Made by a program: the position numbers and the translations under genes. A stretch of DNA of 64,000 nucleotides, taken from the NCBI GenBank assembly GCA_964433155.1, contig CAYSQE010000003.1, positions 19,561-83,560 on the forward strand. Reading direction: 5' to 3'. The stretch's first letter is position 1. Each line of letters begins with the position of its first letter. Positions 35,653 through 44,205 of this stretch are shown here, in pieces. The notes beneath the pieces were generated by a model. It was given only the letters and a program-made list of their open reading frames with translations. It was not told where the DNA came from and did not search any database. The DNA is from 2-01-FULL-40-13 sp964433155. GTDB taxonomy: Bacteria; Patescibacteriota; Microgenomatia; UBA1406; GWC2-37-13.

Positions 35653-36468
35653 TTATAAACTTTCAAGTAATTGTTTTTTTGTCTCTTCATCAAGTGATAT
35701 ATAGTGTGCCTCAAATTTCCCCTCAAATCCCGGCAAACCCCAGCCTTTGACTGTTTTTGCAATTATAAAATGGGGGGAAGAATTTTTTGTTTTAGCTTTT
35801 TGAGTAAATACTTTATCTAAACTTTCAAAGTCGTGACCATTTGCCTCATAGACATTCCAATGAAAATCTCTAATTTTTTGGGGAAGAGGTGAGAGATCTA
35901 ACACTTCTTCAGTTGAACCATATCCTTGAAAATGGTTGTTGTCGACAATTACCGTCAGATTATGAATTTTGTGATGTGCGGCGTACATAATGGCTTCCCA
36001 ATTAGATCCTTCGTTAAGTTCACCGTCAGACATCAATACATAGACTTTGTTATTTTTTTTATCATTCAAAAATGAGGTGGCAAAACCAATTCCAATTGGC
36101 AGTCCGTGACCAAGAGATCCAGTAGAAATCTCAATTCCAGGTGCGACTCTGCTTGAATGCTCGGGTAAAATACCGCCGTCTTTATCATAACTGAGTAAGA
36201 CTTCTTTAGTGAAAAAACCTCGCTCATATAGAACCGTATACAATGCCAATCCCGCATGTCCTTTGCTCAAGATGAATATATCCCTGTCTGAATTTGTGGG
36301 TTGCTTTGGGTCGACATGTAGAACTCGATAATAAAGATAGGTGAGAATCTCAACTATCGAGTAAGAACAACCAATATGGTGGCTTTCTTTAGGCCTTATT
36401 GCTTGCATCATATCTCTTCTCACTTGTTTAGATATTTTTTTAAGCTCGGCGAAGTTTTTTTTCATCAC
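35653..36468 (-). CDS. Transketolase-like, N-terminal (thiamine diphosphate-binding) subunit
   Basis: 271 residues. HHIGCSYSIVEILTYLY, LSKGHAGLALY, STGSLGHGLPIGIG and the ThDP motif MSDGELNEGSNWEAIMYA with NNHFQGYG are all in place. It is first in a seven-gene minus-strand operon running to 29946. TATACT lies upstream on the minus strand, about 14 nt before the start. Confidence 0.88.
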   Translation of the reverse strand: MMKKNFAELKKISKQVRRDMMQAIRPKESHHIGCSYSIVEILTYLYYRVLHVDPKQPTNSDRDIFILSKGHAGLALYTVLYERGFFTKEVLLSYDKDGGILPEHSSRVAPGIEISTGSLGHGLPIGIGFATSFLNDKKNNKVYVLMSDGELNEGSNWEAIMYAAHHKIHNLTVIVDNNHFQGYGSTEEVLDLSPLPQKIRDFHWNVYEANGHDFESLDKVFTQKAKTKNSSPHFIIAKTVKGWGLPGFEGKFEAHYISLDEETKKQLLESL

Positions 36469-36512
36469 TAATAGCTGATAGTATATAATATTTTAACTAA
36501 TGTCAAAACAGT

Positions 36513-37391
36513 ATGAGTGATAAAACAAAAGCAATAATTGCAATTCTTATTGCTTCACTTATTAGTGGGGGTGCTTCAGCATTCACAAAAATTGGTTTAA
36601 TAAAAATTCCTCCATTTACTTTCTCATTTCTTCGCTTTTTAATAGCATCAATAGCCATCTTGCCAATATTTTTAAAATCAAAACCAAAAATAAATAAGTC
36701 TTTGGTTCCATTAATTTTCTTTTCAGTTCTTCCAATTGTCAATGTAGCTTTTTTTGTAGCGGGAGTTAAGCTTACTACGGCTTCTATTAGCCAAATGTTA
36801 TATGCAGCAACGCCTATTTTGGCTGGTATTCTTTCCTATTTTATTCTTCGGCACAAACTCTCAATTAAAAGGTGGCTCTTTATTTTACTTGGACTCGTTG
36901 GCGTAATTTTTGTAGTCGCTCTCCCAATCTTTGAAAAAGATACTTTGTTTGGAGGTGATCTTAAAGGAAATTTGTTCATCAGCTTTGCAGTTGCAGTATG
37001 GTCCTTATACGTTGTTTTATCTAAGAAATTTCAGAAACAATTTTCTCCGCTCGTCATAACATCCATTTTTATTTTCCTTGCAACCTTGATTTTTTTCTTT
37101 CTCTCTCTTACAGAACTTAAAGGAAATGCTAATCTGTGGCAGAAAATAAATTCATCATCGACTGTTGCAATCATTTATGTGGCTGTCTTTGTGACTGTTG
37201 GAGGTTATTTGCTTAATCAATATGCTATTAAATTTGCTGGCCCAATTGCGGCCTCACTTACGTTTTATATCCTACCAATTTCAGGATATTTTTTTGCCTT
37301 TTTTTTGCTCGGAGAAAAAATCACGGAGGGGCTTGTTATTGGAACTATGCTTGTATTTATAAGTATAGCTTTAACCACTTACTCGAAGTAG
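36513..37391 (+). CDS. EamA/DMT-family transporter
   Basis: 292 residues forming ten predicted helices in two EamA repeats (IASLISGGASAFTKIGLIKI near residues 10-29 and LFISFAVAVWSLYVVLSKKF in the second half). Exporters of amino acids, nucleobases or metabolites belong here; the substrate is not predictable. TATAAT at 36484-36489 precedes it, divergent from the transketolase operon. A second EamA protein is at 51910. Confidence 0.82.
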   Translation: MSDKTKAIIAILIASLISGGASAFTKIGLIKIPPFTFSFLRFLIASIAILPIFLKSKPKINKSLVPLIFFSVLPIVNVAFFVAGVKLTTASISQMLYAATPILAGILSYFILRHKLSIKRWLFILLGLVGVIFVVALPIFEKDTLFGGDLKGNLFISFAVAVWSLYVVLSKKFQKQFSPLVITSIFIFLATLIFFFLSLTELKGNANLWQKINSSSTVAIIYVAVFVTVGGYLLNQYAIKFAGPIAASLTFYILPISGYFFAFFLLGEKITEGLVIGTMLVFISIALTTYSK

Positions 37392-37414
37392 TATCAGAGA
37401 AATTCTACCAGAGC

Positions 37415-37603
37415 TTAAGCGTGGTCATGTTTTTCACCCTCTTTGTAATATTCACCACAGACATGACACTTCATCCTCTTCTCAAATGTATGACCAAAAT
37501 GAGTGCAACCCTGCGTGCCGCATTTAGTCAATCCATTTTTAAACTCTTGCTCTGAGATCTCTGCCTTACAGGTACCTATACAAATGTATACAACTTTGTC
37601 CAT
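37415..37603 (-). CDS. 62-residue double zinc-ribbon-like protein
   Basis: Starting at ATG 37603 the product has six cysteines (8, 12, 28, 33, 46, 49) and a His-rich tail (KHDHA). KCGTQGCTHFGHTF followed by KCHVCGEYY looks like a treble-clef or rubredoxin-like zinc site. The minus-strand promoter TTGATT-16-TAGAAT ends 7 nt before the ATG, so this is a leaderless gene of its own, and the longer in-frame extension up to 37726 is not needed. Function unknown; I have seen no family name I can give with confidence. Confidence 0.65.
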   Translation of the reverse strand: MDKVVYICIGTCKAEISEQEFKNGLTKCGTQGCTHFGHTFEKRMKCHVCGEYYKEGEKHDHA

Positions 37604-37643
37604 ATACGTTATTCTAACGAAAGCTGTGATAAAATCAAGAGTA

Positions 37644-38831
37644 ATGTTGCATTCTCTATTCAAGAGATCTGGCATATATTTTTTAGGTCTAAGCTTAGGT
37701 AAAATTTTGAGCCTACTCGTCTTCATTTTATTTGCCCGTACTTTGTTGCCCGAAAGATTTGGAGACTTTGTGCTTTTTGTTACGCTTATTCAGATTGTAA
37801 CTTTCTTCTCAGATTTTGGTTTAAACCAATGGTATCAGAAACAAGCAGACTCACAGGACAGAACAACTTTATTTAGTAAAATGATCTCTGCAAGATTTGT
37901 CACTCTTATTGTCTCTCTTCTTATATCTTCGATCTTTCTCTTTTTTAGTTCTACTTTCCAATTTTTAACTTCAATCTTCTTTTTGTTAACACTCTTACCA
38001 GAAGCTTTCCTTTCTGTAATAGACGGATATTACTTAGAGAAAAAACAATCACTGAAAGTATCATTAAAGGTGACAAGCAGGATGATGATCCTTTTTTTTG
38101 CTTATATATTTTTTAGACACACATTCAACTTTGAAACTGCAGTAGAATGGTATTTCCTATCTTCAGTTATCACTCTCGTCTGGTTCTTTCCTTGGAAACA
38201 GTTAAAATATTTTCATCTACTGCCATCACTTCAATATATTAATATATTAAAGTCATCATCGTCCTATGCCTTTTTAGTTTTTTCTTCCTTCTTATATGCA
38301 AGAGGCGATTCATTGGTTATTCGTTATGTTTTAAATAGCTCTGCGCTGGGTTTATATGGGGCTGCTTATCGATATTTAGAATCTTTGAGTCTATTACCAA
38401 CTGCTATATCACACAATCTTTTTCCTCTGTCTGCAAAAAAAGAAGGAGTGAGCCTTGATCAGTTTAAAAAAATAGTACTAGTTTCAATTTTAACTGGTGT
38501 AATTTTTTCCTTAATTATTCTTATCTTTTCTGACGTATTGATTATAGAATTGTTAGGCGAATCTTATGAACAGGCAATACCAATACTCAAAATATTTTCT
38601 TTTGTATTGTTCCTGTTTTTTCTCAACGCGCCTTTTGCAACGGTGGTTCAAAGCTCAAAACTTATAAATAGATTTCTACCTTATGGATTTCTTAACACCT
38701 TAGCAAATATTGGCCTAAACCTAATTTTTATTCCAATATATGGTATTTCCGCAGCTGCATGGATAATGTTAATTACAGAACTCAGTGGACTTTTGATTAA
38801 TGTTTATTTTATAAAGAAGATATATTCTTAG
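37644..38831 (+). CDS. Polysaccharide flippase, MOP superfamily (Wzx-like)
   Basis: About 395 residues from ATG 37644, with 10-12 helices and ILFARTLLPERFGDFVLFV near the N-terminus, a flippase hallmark. The in-frame GTG at 37503 would extend the protein with a stretch antisense to the zinc protein; the extended -10 element TGTGATAAAAT ending 8 nt before ATG 37644 argues against it. Lipid-linked glycan export is the probable role. Confidence 0.78.
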   Translation: MLHSLFKRSGIYFLGLSLGKILSLLVFILFARTLLPERFGDFVLFVTLIQIVTFFSDFGLNQWYQKQADSQDRTTLFSKMISARFVTLIVSLLISSIFLFFSSTFQFLTSIFFLLTLLPEAFLSVIDGYYLEKKQSLKVSLKVTSRMMILFFAYIFFRHTFNFETAVEWYFLSSVITLVWFFPWKQLKYFHLLPSLQYINILKSSSSYAFLVFSSFLYARGDSLVIRYVLNSSALGLYGAAYRYLESLSLLPTAISHNLFPLSAKKEGVSLDQFKKIVLVSILTGVIFSLIILIFSDVLIIELLGESYEQAIPILKIFSFVLFLFFLNAPFATVVQSSKLINRFLPYGFLNTLANIGLNLIFIPIYGISAAAWIMLITELSGLLINVYFIKKIYS

Positions 38832-38861
38832 ACTTAATATGATTTCGACTTAAACTTCAAT

Positions 38862-38877
38862 CGATTAAACGATTAAA
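38862..38877. repeat. Octamer repeat CGATTAAA x2
   Basis: Two perfect tandem copies in the 60-bp spacer before the tandem GT2 gene. The same octamer lies within the miaA palindrome at 1954-1971. Confidence 0.6.
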
Positions 38878-38891
38878 CACTTTCCAATTTT

Positions 38892-40439
38892 ATGGAAAAA
38901 AATGTTTCAATAATAATAATTCATTGGAATACGCCTGAACTTCTGCGAAAACAACTCATTTCATTAACTTCAAATATTAAGACAAGCGAGTTAATAGTGA
39001 TAGATAATGCCTCAAAAGAATCATTAGATTGGATTAATAAAGATTTTTCTCAAGTTCAACTTATTCAAAATAAATTAAATAGAGGCTATGCCTTTGCTTG
39101 TAATCAAGGAACGATACAAAGTAGAGGAGAGTGGCTTCTTTTTTTAAATCCCGATGTTGAGATTTCTAACCGTCAAATCAAGCAACTTGTTGAATACGCA
39201 AAAAAAAATAATTTAGACGCTTGTTCGCCAAAAACTACCCATTCATATCAAAAACCACTTCCGACGTGGTTTTCTCTACTTAGTGAATTTACGCCATTAG
39301 TCAAACTGGTACCGTTAAACTTATTCGCACAAAAAACGCTTTTTGGCGGATGTCTGCTAATAAAGGCTGAGGTTTTGAAAACTTTGGGAGGTTGGGATGA
39401 GCGTTTTTTTCTCTGGTTTGAGGATAGTGACCTTACGGTTAGATTGACAAAGAACGGATATAGAATTGGCTGGTTTTCTGCCCCTATTAAACATCTAGGA
39501 GGAACGTCTTTTAAAACCCTTGATAACCAACTACAACGAGATATTTTTTTTCAGTCTATGGATATCTTTGCTAGAAAACATTTCTCCTTATTTGGAAAAT
39601 TTATAGTTTCTTTGATTAAAAAGCGTTATTCAAAACGAAAACTTCTGCCAAAATTATCTAAGGAAACAAACATAACTATTCCAAACCTCAAATTAAACCT
39701 TCTTAAGTATTTTTTTGAAAAAAACAAAAATATTTTACACACCTCCGGAGTGTGTTGGACAGTCATAACAAGCTCTTTAAATAATATGACTATTTGGCAA
39801 TGGAGAAAAAGATACCCAGATATTAGATTTATTCCAATTGAAGAAAATAAAGGGTTTGCATCAACTGTAAATATCGGATTTAGAGTTTCAGCCGGAAACT
39901 GGCTCGGAACGGTAAACGACGATATTATTTTGTCAAGAAATTGGTTGACGAATTTATTATTCTGTAAAAAAGACGAAACGGGTTCAATAAATTCCACAAT
40001 ATATAAAGAAAGTGGAGATATCGAATCTGCAGGAATTACTGTCAGACCAAATGGTAAAGCCTATCCTCTCAAAAAATTAACTAGTGAGTCCTGTTTTGAG
40101 GTAGATGCCACAAACGCTGCTGCTGTAATCTATTCCCAAGAAGCAATAAATAAGGTCGGACTGTTTGATGAAAAATTCGGGTCTTATCTTGAAGATATTG
40201 ACTTATCTTTACGCTTAAAAAGAATGGGTTATAACAATCTTGTATCCTTGAAATCAACAGTCACTCATCTAGGCCAAGAAACATCTAAAGAGTTGGGTTG
40301 GAAAAAACAATACTATGATTTTAAAAACTGGATTTTGGTAATTTTGAAAAATTGGGGAATAAGACAATTAGTCCTAAACTTTCCAGCGATATTTATTGAA
40401 AGATTGAGAAATCTCTCAGGAGTTTTTAAATCGTTTTAA
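38892..40439 (+). CDS. Tandem two-domain family 2 glycosyltransferase
   Basis: 515 residues with two complete GT-A domains. Domain 1 (about 1-260) has VSIIIIHWNTPELL, VIDNASKES, LLFLNPDVEI and GGWDERFFLWFEDSDLTVRL. Domain 2 (about 285-515) has VCWTVITSSLNN, GNWLGTVNDDIILS and VGLFDEKFGSYLEDIDLSLRL, with the ED motif in each. Two-domain GT2 enzymes can add two different sugars in turn, as chain-elongating synthases do. It converges with gmd, overlapping by 24 bp. Confidence 0.85.
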   Translation: MEKNVSIIIIHWNTPELLRKQLISLTSNIKTSELIVIDNASKESLDWINKDFSQVQLIQNKLNRGYAFACNQGTIQSRGEWLLFLNPDVEISNRQIKQLVEYAKKNNLDACSPKTTHSYQKPLPTWFSLLSEFTPLVKLVPLNLFAQKTLFGGCLLIKAEVLKTLGGWDERFFLWFEDSDLTVRLTKNGYRIGWFSAPIKHLGGTSFKTLDNQLQRDIFFQSMDIFARKHFSLFGKFIVSLIKKRYSKRKLLPKLSKETNITIPNLKLNLLKYFFEKNKNILHTSGVCWTVITSSLNNMTIWQWRKRYPDIRFIPIEENKGFASTVNIGFRVSAGNWLGTVNDDIILSRNWLTNLLFCKKDETGSINSTIYKESGDIESAGITVRPNGKAYPLKKLTSESCFEVDATNAAAVIYSQEAINKVGLFDEKFGSYLEDIDLSLRLKRMGYNNLVSLKSTVTHLGQETSKELGWKKQYYDFKNWILVILKNWGIRQLVLNFPAIFIERLRNLSGVFKSF

Positions 40440-41393
40440 ATCTGCATCAACCATCATTTTTACTAGCACTTCAAAGCTTACTTTCGATTTCCAGCCAAGA
40501 ATTTTCTTAGCTTTGCTGGGTCTTGCTCTAAGAGCATGAACTTCTGCAGGTCTCTTAAATCTCGCATCACTTATTACGTATTTTTTCCAATTATCAATCT
40601 TAGCATATTTGAAAGCCAAATCAACAAACTCCTTCACATTATGATTTTCTCCTGTTCCAACAACAAAATCATCTGGTTTTTCCAGCTGAAGCATCAAATG
40701 CATCGCTTCAACATAATCACCGGCAAACCCCCAATCTCGCTTAGCCTCCAGATTACCAAGGTATAATTTGTCAGTTAAACCCATTTTTATTTTAGCCACA
40801 CCGTTGGTAATTTTGCGAGTGACAAACTGTATACCTCTTATGGGTGACTCATGATTAAAAAGTATACCGCTGCAGGTAAAAAGCCCATAGCTTTCTCTGT
40901 AGTTTACCGTCATCCAATGGGCATATACTTTTGAAATCCCGTATGGACTCCTGGGATGAAATGGCGTATTTTCGTCTTGAAAACCGTTGTCGTGTTGAAG
41001 ACCAAACATCTCTGAGGTTGATGCCTGGTAAAATTTAGCAGTCGGGCAAAATGACTTTATCGCATTCAAAAGATATAACACACCTATAGCGTTGATTTCT
41101 GAAGTAAGCTTTGCCATCTCCCATGAACTGCCAACAAACGATTGAGCTGCAAGATTGTATACCTCATCCGGTCTAACGTTTTTAATTACAGAGTATAACG
41201 AAGATTCGTCGGTCAGATCACCATCTACATATTCAATTTTATCAGTTAGATTTAGGAAATCTAAATTTTCAAAATTAGGATTCGAGTATCTCCTAGTCAT
41301 TCCATACACTTTATATCCTTTGGATAAAAGGAGTTTGGCTAAATAAGGCCCATCCTGCCCAAGTATCCCTGTGATTAAAGCCGTTTTTGCCAT
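40416..41393 (-). CDS. gmd: GDP-mannose 4,6-dehydratase
   Basis: 325 residues. ALITGILGQDGPYLAKLLL, MTRRYSNPNFENL, EVYNLAAQSFVGSSWE, YQASTSEMFG and SPYGISKVYAHWM are diagnostic of Gmd, including the YxxxK pair. It forms GDP-4-keto-6-deoxymannose. No GDP-fucose synthase lies in the window, so the product may go to the PerA-like aminotransferase (30616) or be reduced by an enzyme encoded elsewhere. TATAAT ends 7 nt before ATG on the minus strand: a leaderless start. Confidence 0.9.
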   Translation of the reverse strand: MAKTALITGILGQDGPYLAKLLLSKGYKVYGMTRRYSNPNFENLDFLNLTDKIEYVDGDLTDESSLYSVIKNVRPDEVYNLAAQSFVGSSWEMAKLTSEINAIGVLYLLNAIKSFCPTAKFYQASTSEMFGLQHDNGFQDENTPFHPRSPYGISKVYAHWMTVNYRESYGLFTCSGILFNHESPIRGIQFVTRKITNGVAKIKMGLTDKLYLGNLEAKRDWGFAGDYVEAMHLMLQLEKPDDFVVGTGENHNVKEFVDLAFKYAKIDNWKKYVISDARFKRPAEVHALRARPSKAKKILGWKSKVSFEVLVKMMVDADLKRFKNS

Positions 41394-41422
41394 TTTTTAT
41401 ATTATACCTCAATGTTTTCTAA

Positions 41423-41457
41423 ATGTTACGTGTTTCATGTTTTATGTTATATGCTTT
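41423..41457. repeat. Heptamer array ATGTTWY x5 between gmd and a flippase
   Basis: Units ATGTTAC, GTGTTTC, ATGTTTT, ATGTTAT, ATGCTTT. They lie in the divergent spacer, upstream of the gmd -10 box (41401-41406) and before the flippase start at 41473. The same family abuts the DegT-FemAB start codon at 61772-61806. Confidence 0.75.
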
Positions 41458-41472
41458 GCTACAATATTCCTT

Positions 41473-42771
41473 ATGATCCCCAGGTTGATTAATTTCGCAA
41501 AACGACCGACAAGTGTTAATGTCATTATCAATACCTTCGGAAACTACCTAAATGTATTTTTTACAGCTCTTTTCGCTCTCATTCTTGTCCGCATTTTGAC
41601 TCCTCCACAATATGGAGTTCTAAGCGTGCTTCTAGGTATCGCATATGTTCTAGCAAACATTCTCGACTTTGGCACAACAGCTACAATTTATTCTTATCTA
41701 CCAAATTTATATGAAAAAAAGACATACGAGCTTTATCGATTTATCAAAAGTACTTTCTATTATCAATCCATTTTTTCTTTTTTTGTTATCGCAGTTTTGT
41801 TAATATCTTTTCCCTTCTTAGATAAAGTTTTTTTCAAAACAGATGCTCCCTGGTCAGAGCTTGCTTTAACTTCGATCTCAGTTTTATTTTTAATCTGGCA
41901 AAATTTTCTGCAAAATATACTTTTTGCCGCAAAAAAATTTGTCAAGACAAATGTATATTTGAATATCGCCAACATCATTAAAACGCTTATTGTTTTTCTT
42001 ATGATTTATTTGAAAATTATCACAGTAGGATCGGTGATTTTTGTCTTTGGAATTTTAGGACCCGTCATATTTTTTTTCTTGCTTTTTTTAGAGAAGAAAG
42101 ATCTTGTCTCGATTTTTCTTAAGTCCGAAGTTAAACGAAGCGAATTTAGGTTTGGCTACACTTTGACATATTTCTTAGCTTCTCAATTTTTTAACCTGGG
42201 ACTTCGCATGGATCTTTTTCTTCTATCTTATTTCAGATCTAAAACCGAGGTAGGATATTATGGACTTTCACAAAAAATTATTTTAACGATTATTACTACC
42301 ATAGTTAGTATCACGCAAGTCTTATCGCCCTCATTTTCTAAGATAACCAGAAAATCAGAAGCGTTATCTCAACTTAAGACTGGATTCATGTATCTTTTAC
42401 TCCCTTCGGCACTCTTTTTTATTCTTTTTTTCACACCAAAGGAAGTCTATGATCTTTTTTTTACCGACAAATTTGTACAAACTGCACCTATAACACGGGC
42501 CCTAAGCTTACCTTTTGTGCTATATGCTCTCGGCAGCCTTCCTGTCTTATTTCTTTTATATACGGTCAAAAAACCCGTTTATATTTTAATCTCAAATGTT
42601 GTTTTCTTTATCATTTTAACCCTAGGATGTTATTTTTTAATTCCGAAGATGGGCGTCTTTGGCCCACCATACGCTATAGCTTTAGCCCTCATCGTTGCAA
42701 CAGGTATTCAAATAGTCGCCAGCATCAAGGAGTTTAAGAAAATGTTCTCACCCCGCTCCCAGACTTCATAA
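41473..42771 (+). CDS. Polysaccharide flippase, MOP superfamily (Wzx-like)
   Basis: 432 residues from ATG 41473, about 12-14 helices, with NTFGNYLNVFFTALFALILVR near the N-terminus. The frame is open upstream to the gmd promoter, but that part would translate the heptamer array, so the ATG after it is chosen. The 3' end overlaps the convergent GT39 gene by 64 bp, one of the longest overlaps here. Third flippase of the window. Confidence 0.8.
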   Translation: MIPRLINFAKRPTSVNVIINTFGNYLNVFFTALFALILVRILTPPQYGVLSVLLGIAYVLANILDFGTTATIYSYLPNLYEKKTYELYRFIKSTFYYQSIFSFFVIAVLLISFPFLDKVFFKTDAPWSELALTSISVLFLIWQNFLQNILFAAKKFVKTNVYLNIANIIKTLIVFLMIYLKIITVGSVIFVFGILGPVIFFFLLFLEKKDLVSIFLKSEVKRSEFRFGYTLTYFLASQFFNLGLRMDLFLLSYFRSKTEVGYYGLSQKIILTIITTIVSITQVLSPSFSKITRKSEALSQLKTGFMYLLLPSALFFILFFTPKEVYDLFFTDKFVQTAPITRALSLPFVLYALGSLPVLFLLYTVKKPVYILISNVVFFIILTLGCYFLIPKMGVFGPPYAIALALIVATGIQIVASIKEFKKMFSPRSQTS

Positions 42772-44126
42772 TATATCCCCCTAAAATTTCTTGTTTTTTT
42801 CTTATTATAATTACTTTGTCGCAAAATCTTCGCATAGTCCAAACCATAAATTTCTGAGGTATAAGGAATAATAATTATTTCTCGATACTTTAATTTGGTT
42901 AAATCCAAAGCTCGTAAATCTCCAAGATTCAAATCGCTTCGATAATATTGAATTGGGTCAGAAGAGGAATAGATCATATAAATTTTCTTATCTGAAGGAA
43001 GGCTGTTTGCCAAGGACTTCCAATCCTCACGATGAAAGCCAGGAAATAAGAGATATAACAAAGAAAAACTGATAAAACCAAAAAATATGATTAATCGATA
43101 AATCGTATTTTTTTGTGCAAATGAAATCAAGACTGAAATAAGCGGAATAAGATAAATAAACCTAAAATATTGAAGTAGGGGAGTAAAAAAAGAAAATAAA
43201 ATGCCAAAACCCATTGAACCGATGATAAAAAATAAGATAGACCTCTGTTTCAATCCGCCTTTTAGGACAAAAAACCAGACGAATGCTGTCCAAATCCCAG
43301 CAACAGCCCAATACAGCAATTTGGGCTGAAAGCTGATTCGTCCAAAGGCAAATTTTAACGGGATGAGGAAAAGATTTTTTAGATTCGTAGTACCTAAAAC
43401 TTGTGTCCAATTTGGTACCAAGAGTAACTGTTGTTGAGCATTGACAAACTGCCGATAGACTAATGGCAGAAGAACTAATAACGAAGAAGAAAGCATTAAA
43501 AATGAAACAAAAAAAAATCTATATTGCTTTTTGTAAAGTAAATACAAAAACATAGGAATAATTAAAAAAATCGAGCCGTAAAATGTTAAAAAAGCCAACG
43601 AAATGAAGATGTTAAAAAATAAAATAGGTGAGGAGCCAAAATTTTTCGAGACTTTCTGTTTGAGGAGCGGAAGCGACGAGTTAAGTCGAGATAAAATTTC
43701 TGGCGACAAACCTAAATAATAATAGAGTGCGACAGTTAAAAAAAATGTAGCCATCATATACATTCTCGCCTCCTGTGAATAATAAATAATCAATGGATTA
43801 AAAAGAAAAAATGCCACAGCCCAAAAACTAAACTTTTCATTTTTTATTTTTTTACCAATCAGGTAGACAATCCAACCCGTAAGAAGTGAAAAAATAATTG
43901 ATGGAAATCGCAGGGCAATTTCAGAATAACCAAATAAATTTGTCCAAAATTTCATAGATAGATAATAGAGTGGGGGATGAAAATCATGAGGAGAGAATTT
44001 TGTGGCGACATCTAAAAAACTGTACTGTTGAACCACTCGTGCTGTGGTTGCCTCATCTAACCATAAAGATTGATTTAAAGATATAAGACGAATTAAAAAA
44101 GCGAAGACCAATAGAAGATATATCAT
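42708..44126 (-). CDS. GT39-family membrane glycosyltransferase
   Basis: 472 residues from ATG 44126. SLWLDEATTARVVQQYS supplies the catalytic DE pair, with FHPPLYYLSMKFW and SEIALRFPSIIFSLLTG matching PMT_2/ArnT proteins; about 11 helices follow. The frame remains open into tRNA-Gly, but that upstream part is tRNA sequence; the start lies 8 nt after the tRNA end, so both may share a transcript. A block of about 25 residues (EILSRLNSSLPLLKQKVSKN and onward) is encoded by a palindromic element related to that in lepA. Confidence 0.8.
   Translation of the reverse strand: MIYLLLVFAFLIRLISLNQSLWLDEATTARVVQQYSFLDVATKFSPHDFHPPLYYLSMKFWTNLFGYSEIALRFPSIIFSLLTGWIVYLIGKKIKNEKFSFWAVAFFLFNPLIIYYSQEARMYMMATFFLTVALYYYLGLSPEILSRLNSSLPLLKQKVSKNFGSSPILFFNIFISLAFLTFYGSIFLIIPMFLYLLYKKQYRFFFVSFLMLSSSLLVLLPLVYRQFVNAQQQLLLVPNWTQVLGTTNLKNLFLIPLKFAFGRISFQPKLLYWAVAGIWTAFVWFFVLKGGLKQRSILFFIIGSMGFGILFSFFTPLLQYFRFIYLIPLISVLISFAQKNTIYRLIIFFGFISFSLLYLLFPGFHREDWKSLANSLPSDKKIYMIYSSSDPIQYYRSDLNLGDLRALDLTKLKYREIIIIPYTSEIYGLDYAKILRQSNYNKKKTRNFRGIYYEVWERGENIFLNSLMLATI
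43635..43706. repeat. In-frame palindromic element, relative of the lepA insertion
   Basis: It shares with 3985-4120 an ATTTTTCGA end, the TTTGAG...GGAGCG.GAAGCGAC core and a GAGTT..(T)CGAGA.AAAATTT end, in the same order and same orientation relative to the host gene. It lacks the two central palindromes of the lepA copy, so it looks like a shorter version. Confidence 0.6.
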
Positions 44127-44134
44127 AAATTTGA

Positions 44135-44205
44135 GCGGTGGAGGGGATTTGAACCCCTGACCTTCTCCTTGGAAGGGAGACATTCTACCGCTGAACTACC
44201 ACCGC
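44135..44205 (-). tRNA. tRNA-Gly (UCC)
   Basis: A 71-nt cloverleaf: acceptor GCGGTGG/CCACCGC, D arm, anticodon loop CTTCCAA with anticodon TCC and stem TCTCC/GGAGA, and T loop TTCAAAT in AGGGG/CCCCT. CCA is not encoded. The first 10 nt form the end of the GIY-YIG remnant upstream, and the GT39 gene starts 8 nt downstream. Confidence 0.95.

Noticed and set aside
34716..36468. Transketolase split by a frameshift
   Set aside because: The two parts are separated by 19 bp with stop and start codons and each is complete at its natural domain border; two-subunit transketolases are a known form.
41371..41472. Longer N-terminus of the flippase starting in the gmd promoter
   Set aside because: It would translate the heptamer array and the divergent promoter; the protein family begins near the ATG at 41473.
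44127..44183. Upstream start of the GT39 gene giving an N-terminus MSPFQGEGQG
   Set aside because: Those codons are the tRNA-Gly sequence read in the coding frame; ATG 44126 after the tRNA fits the protein family.
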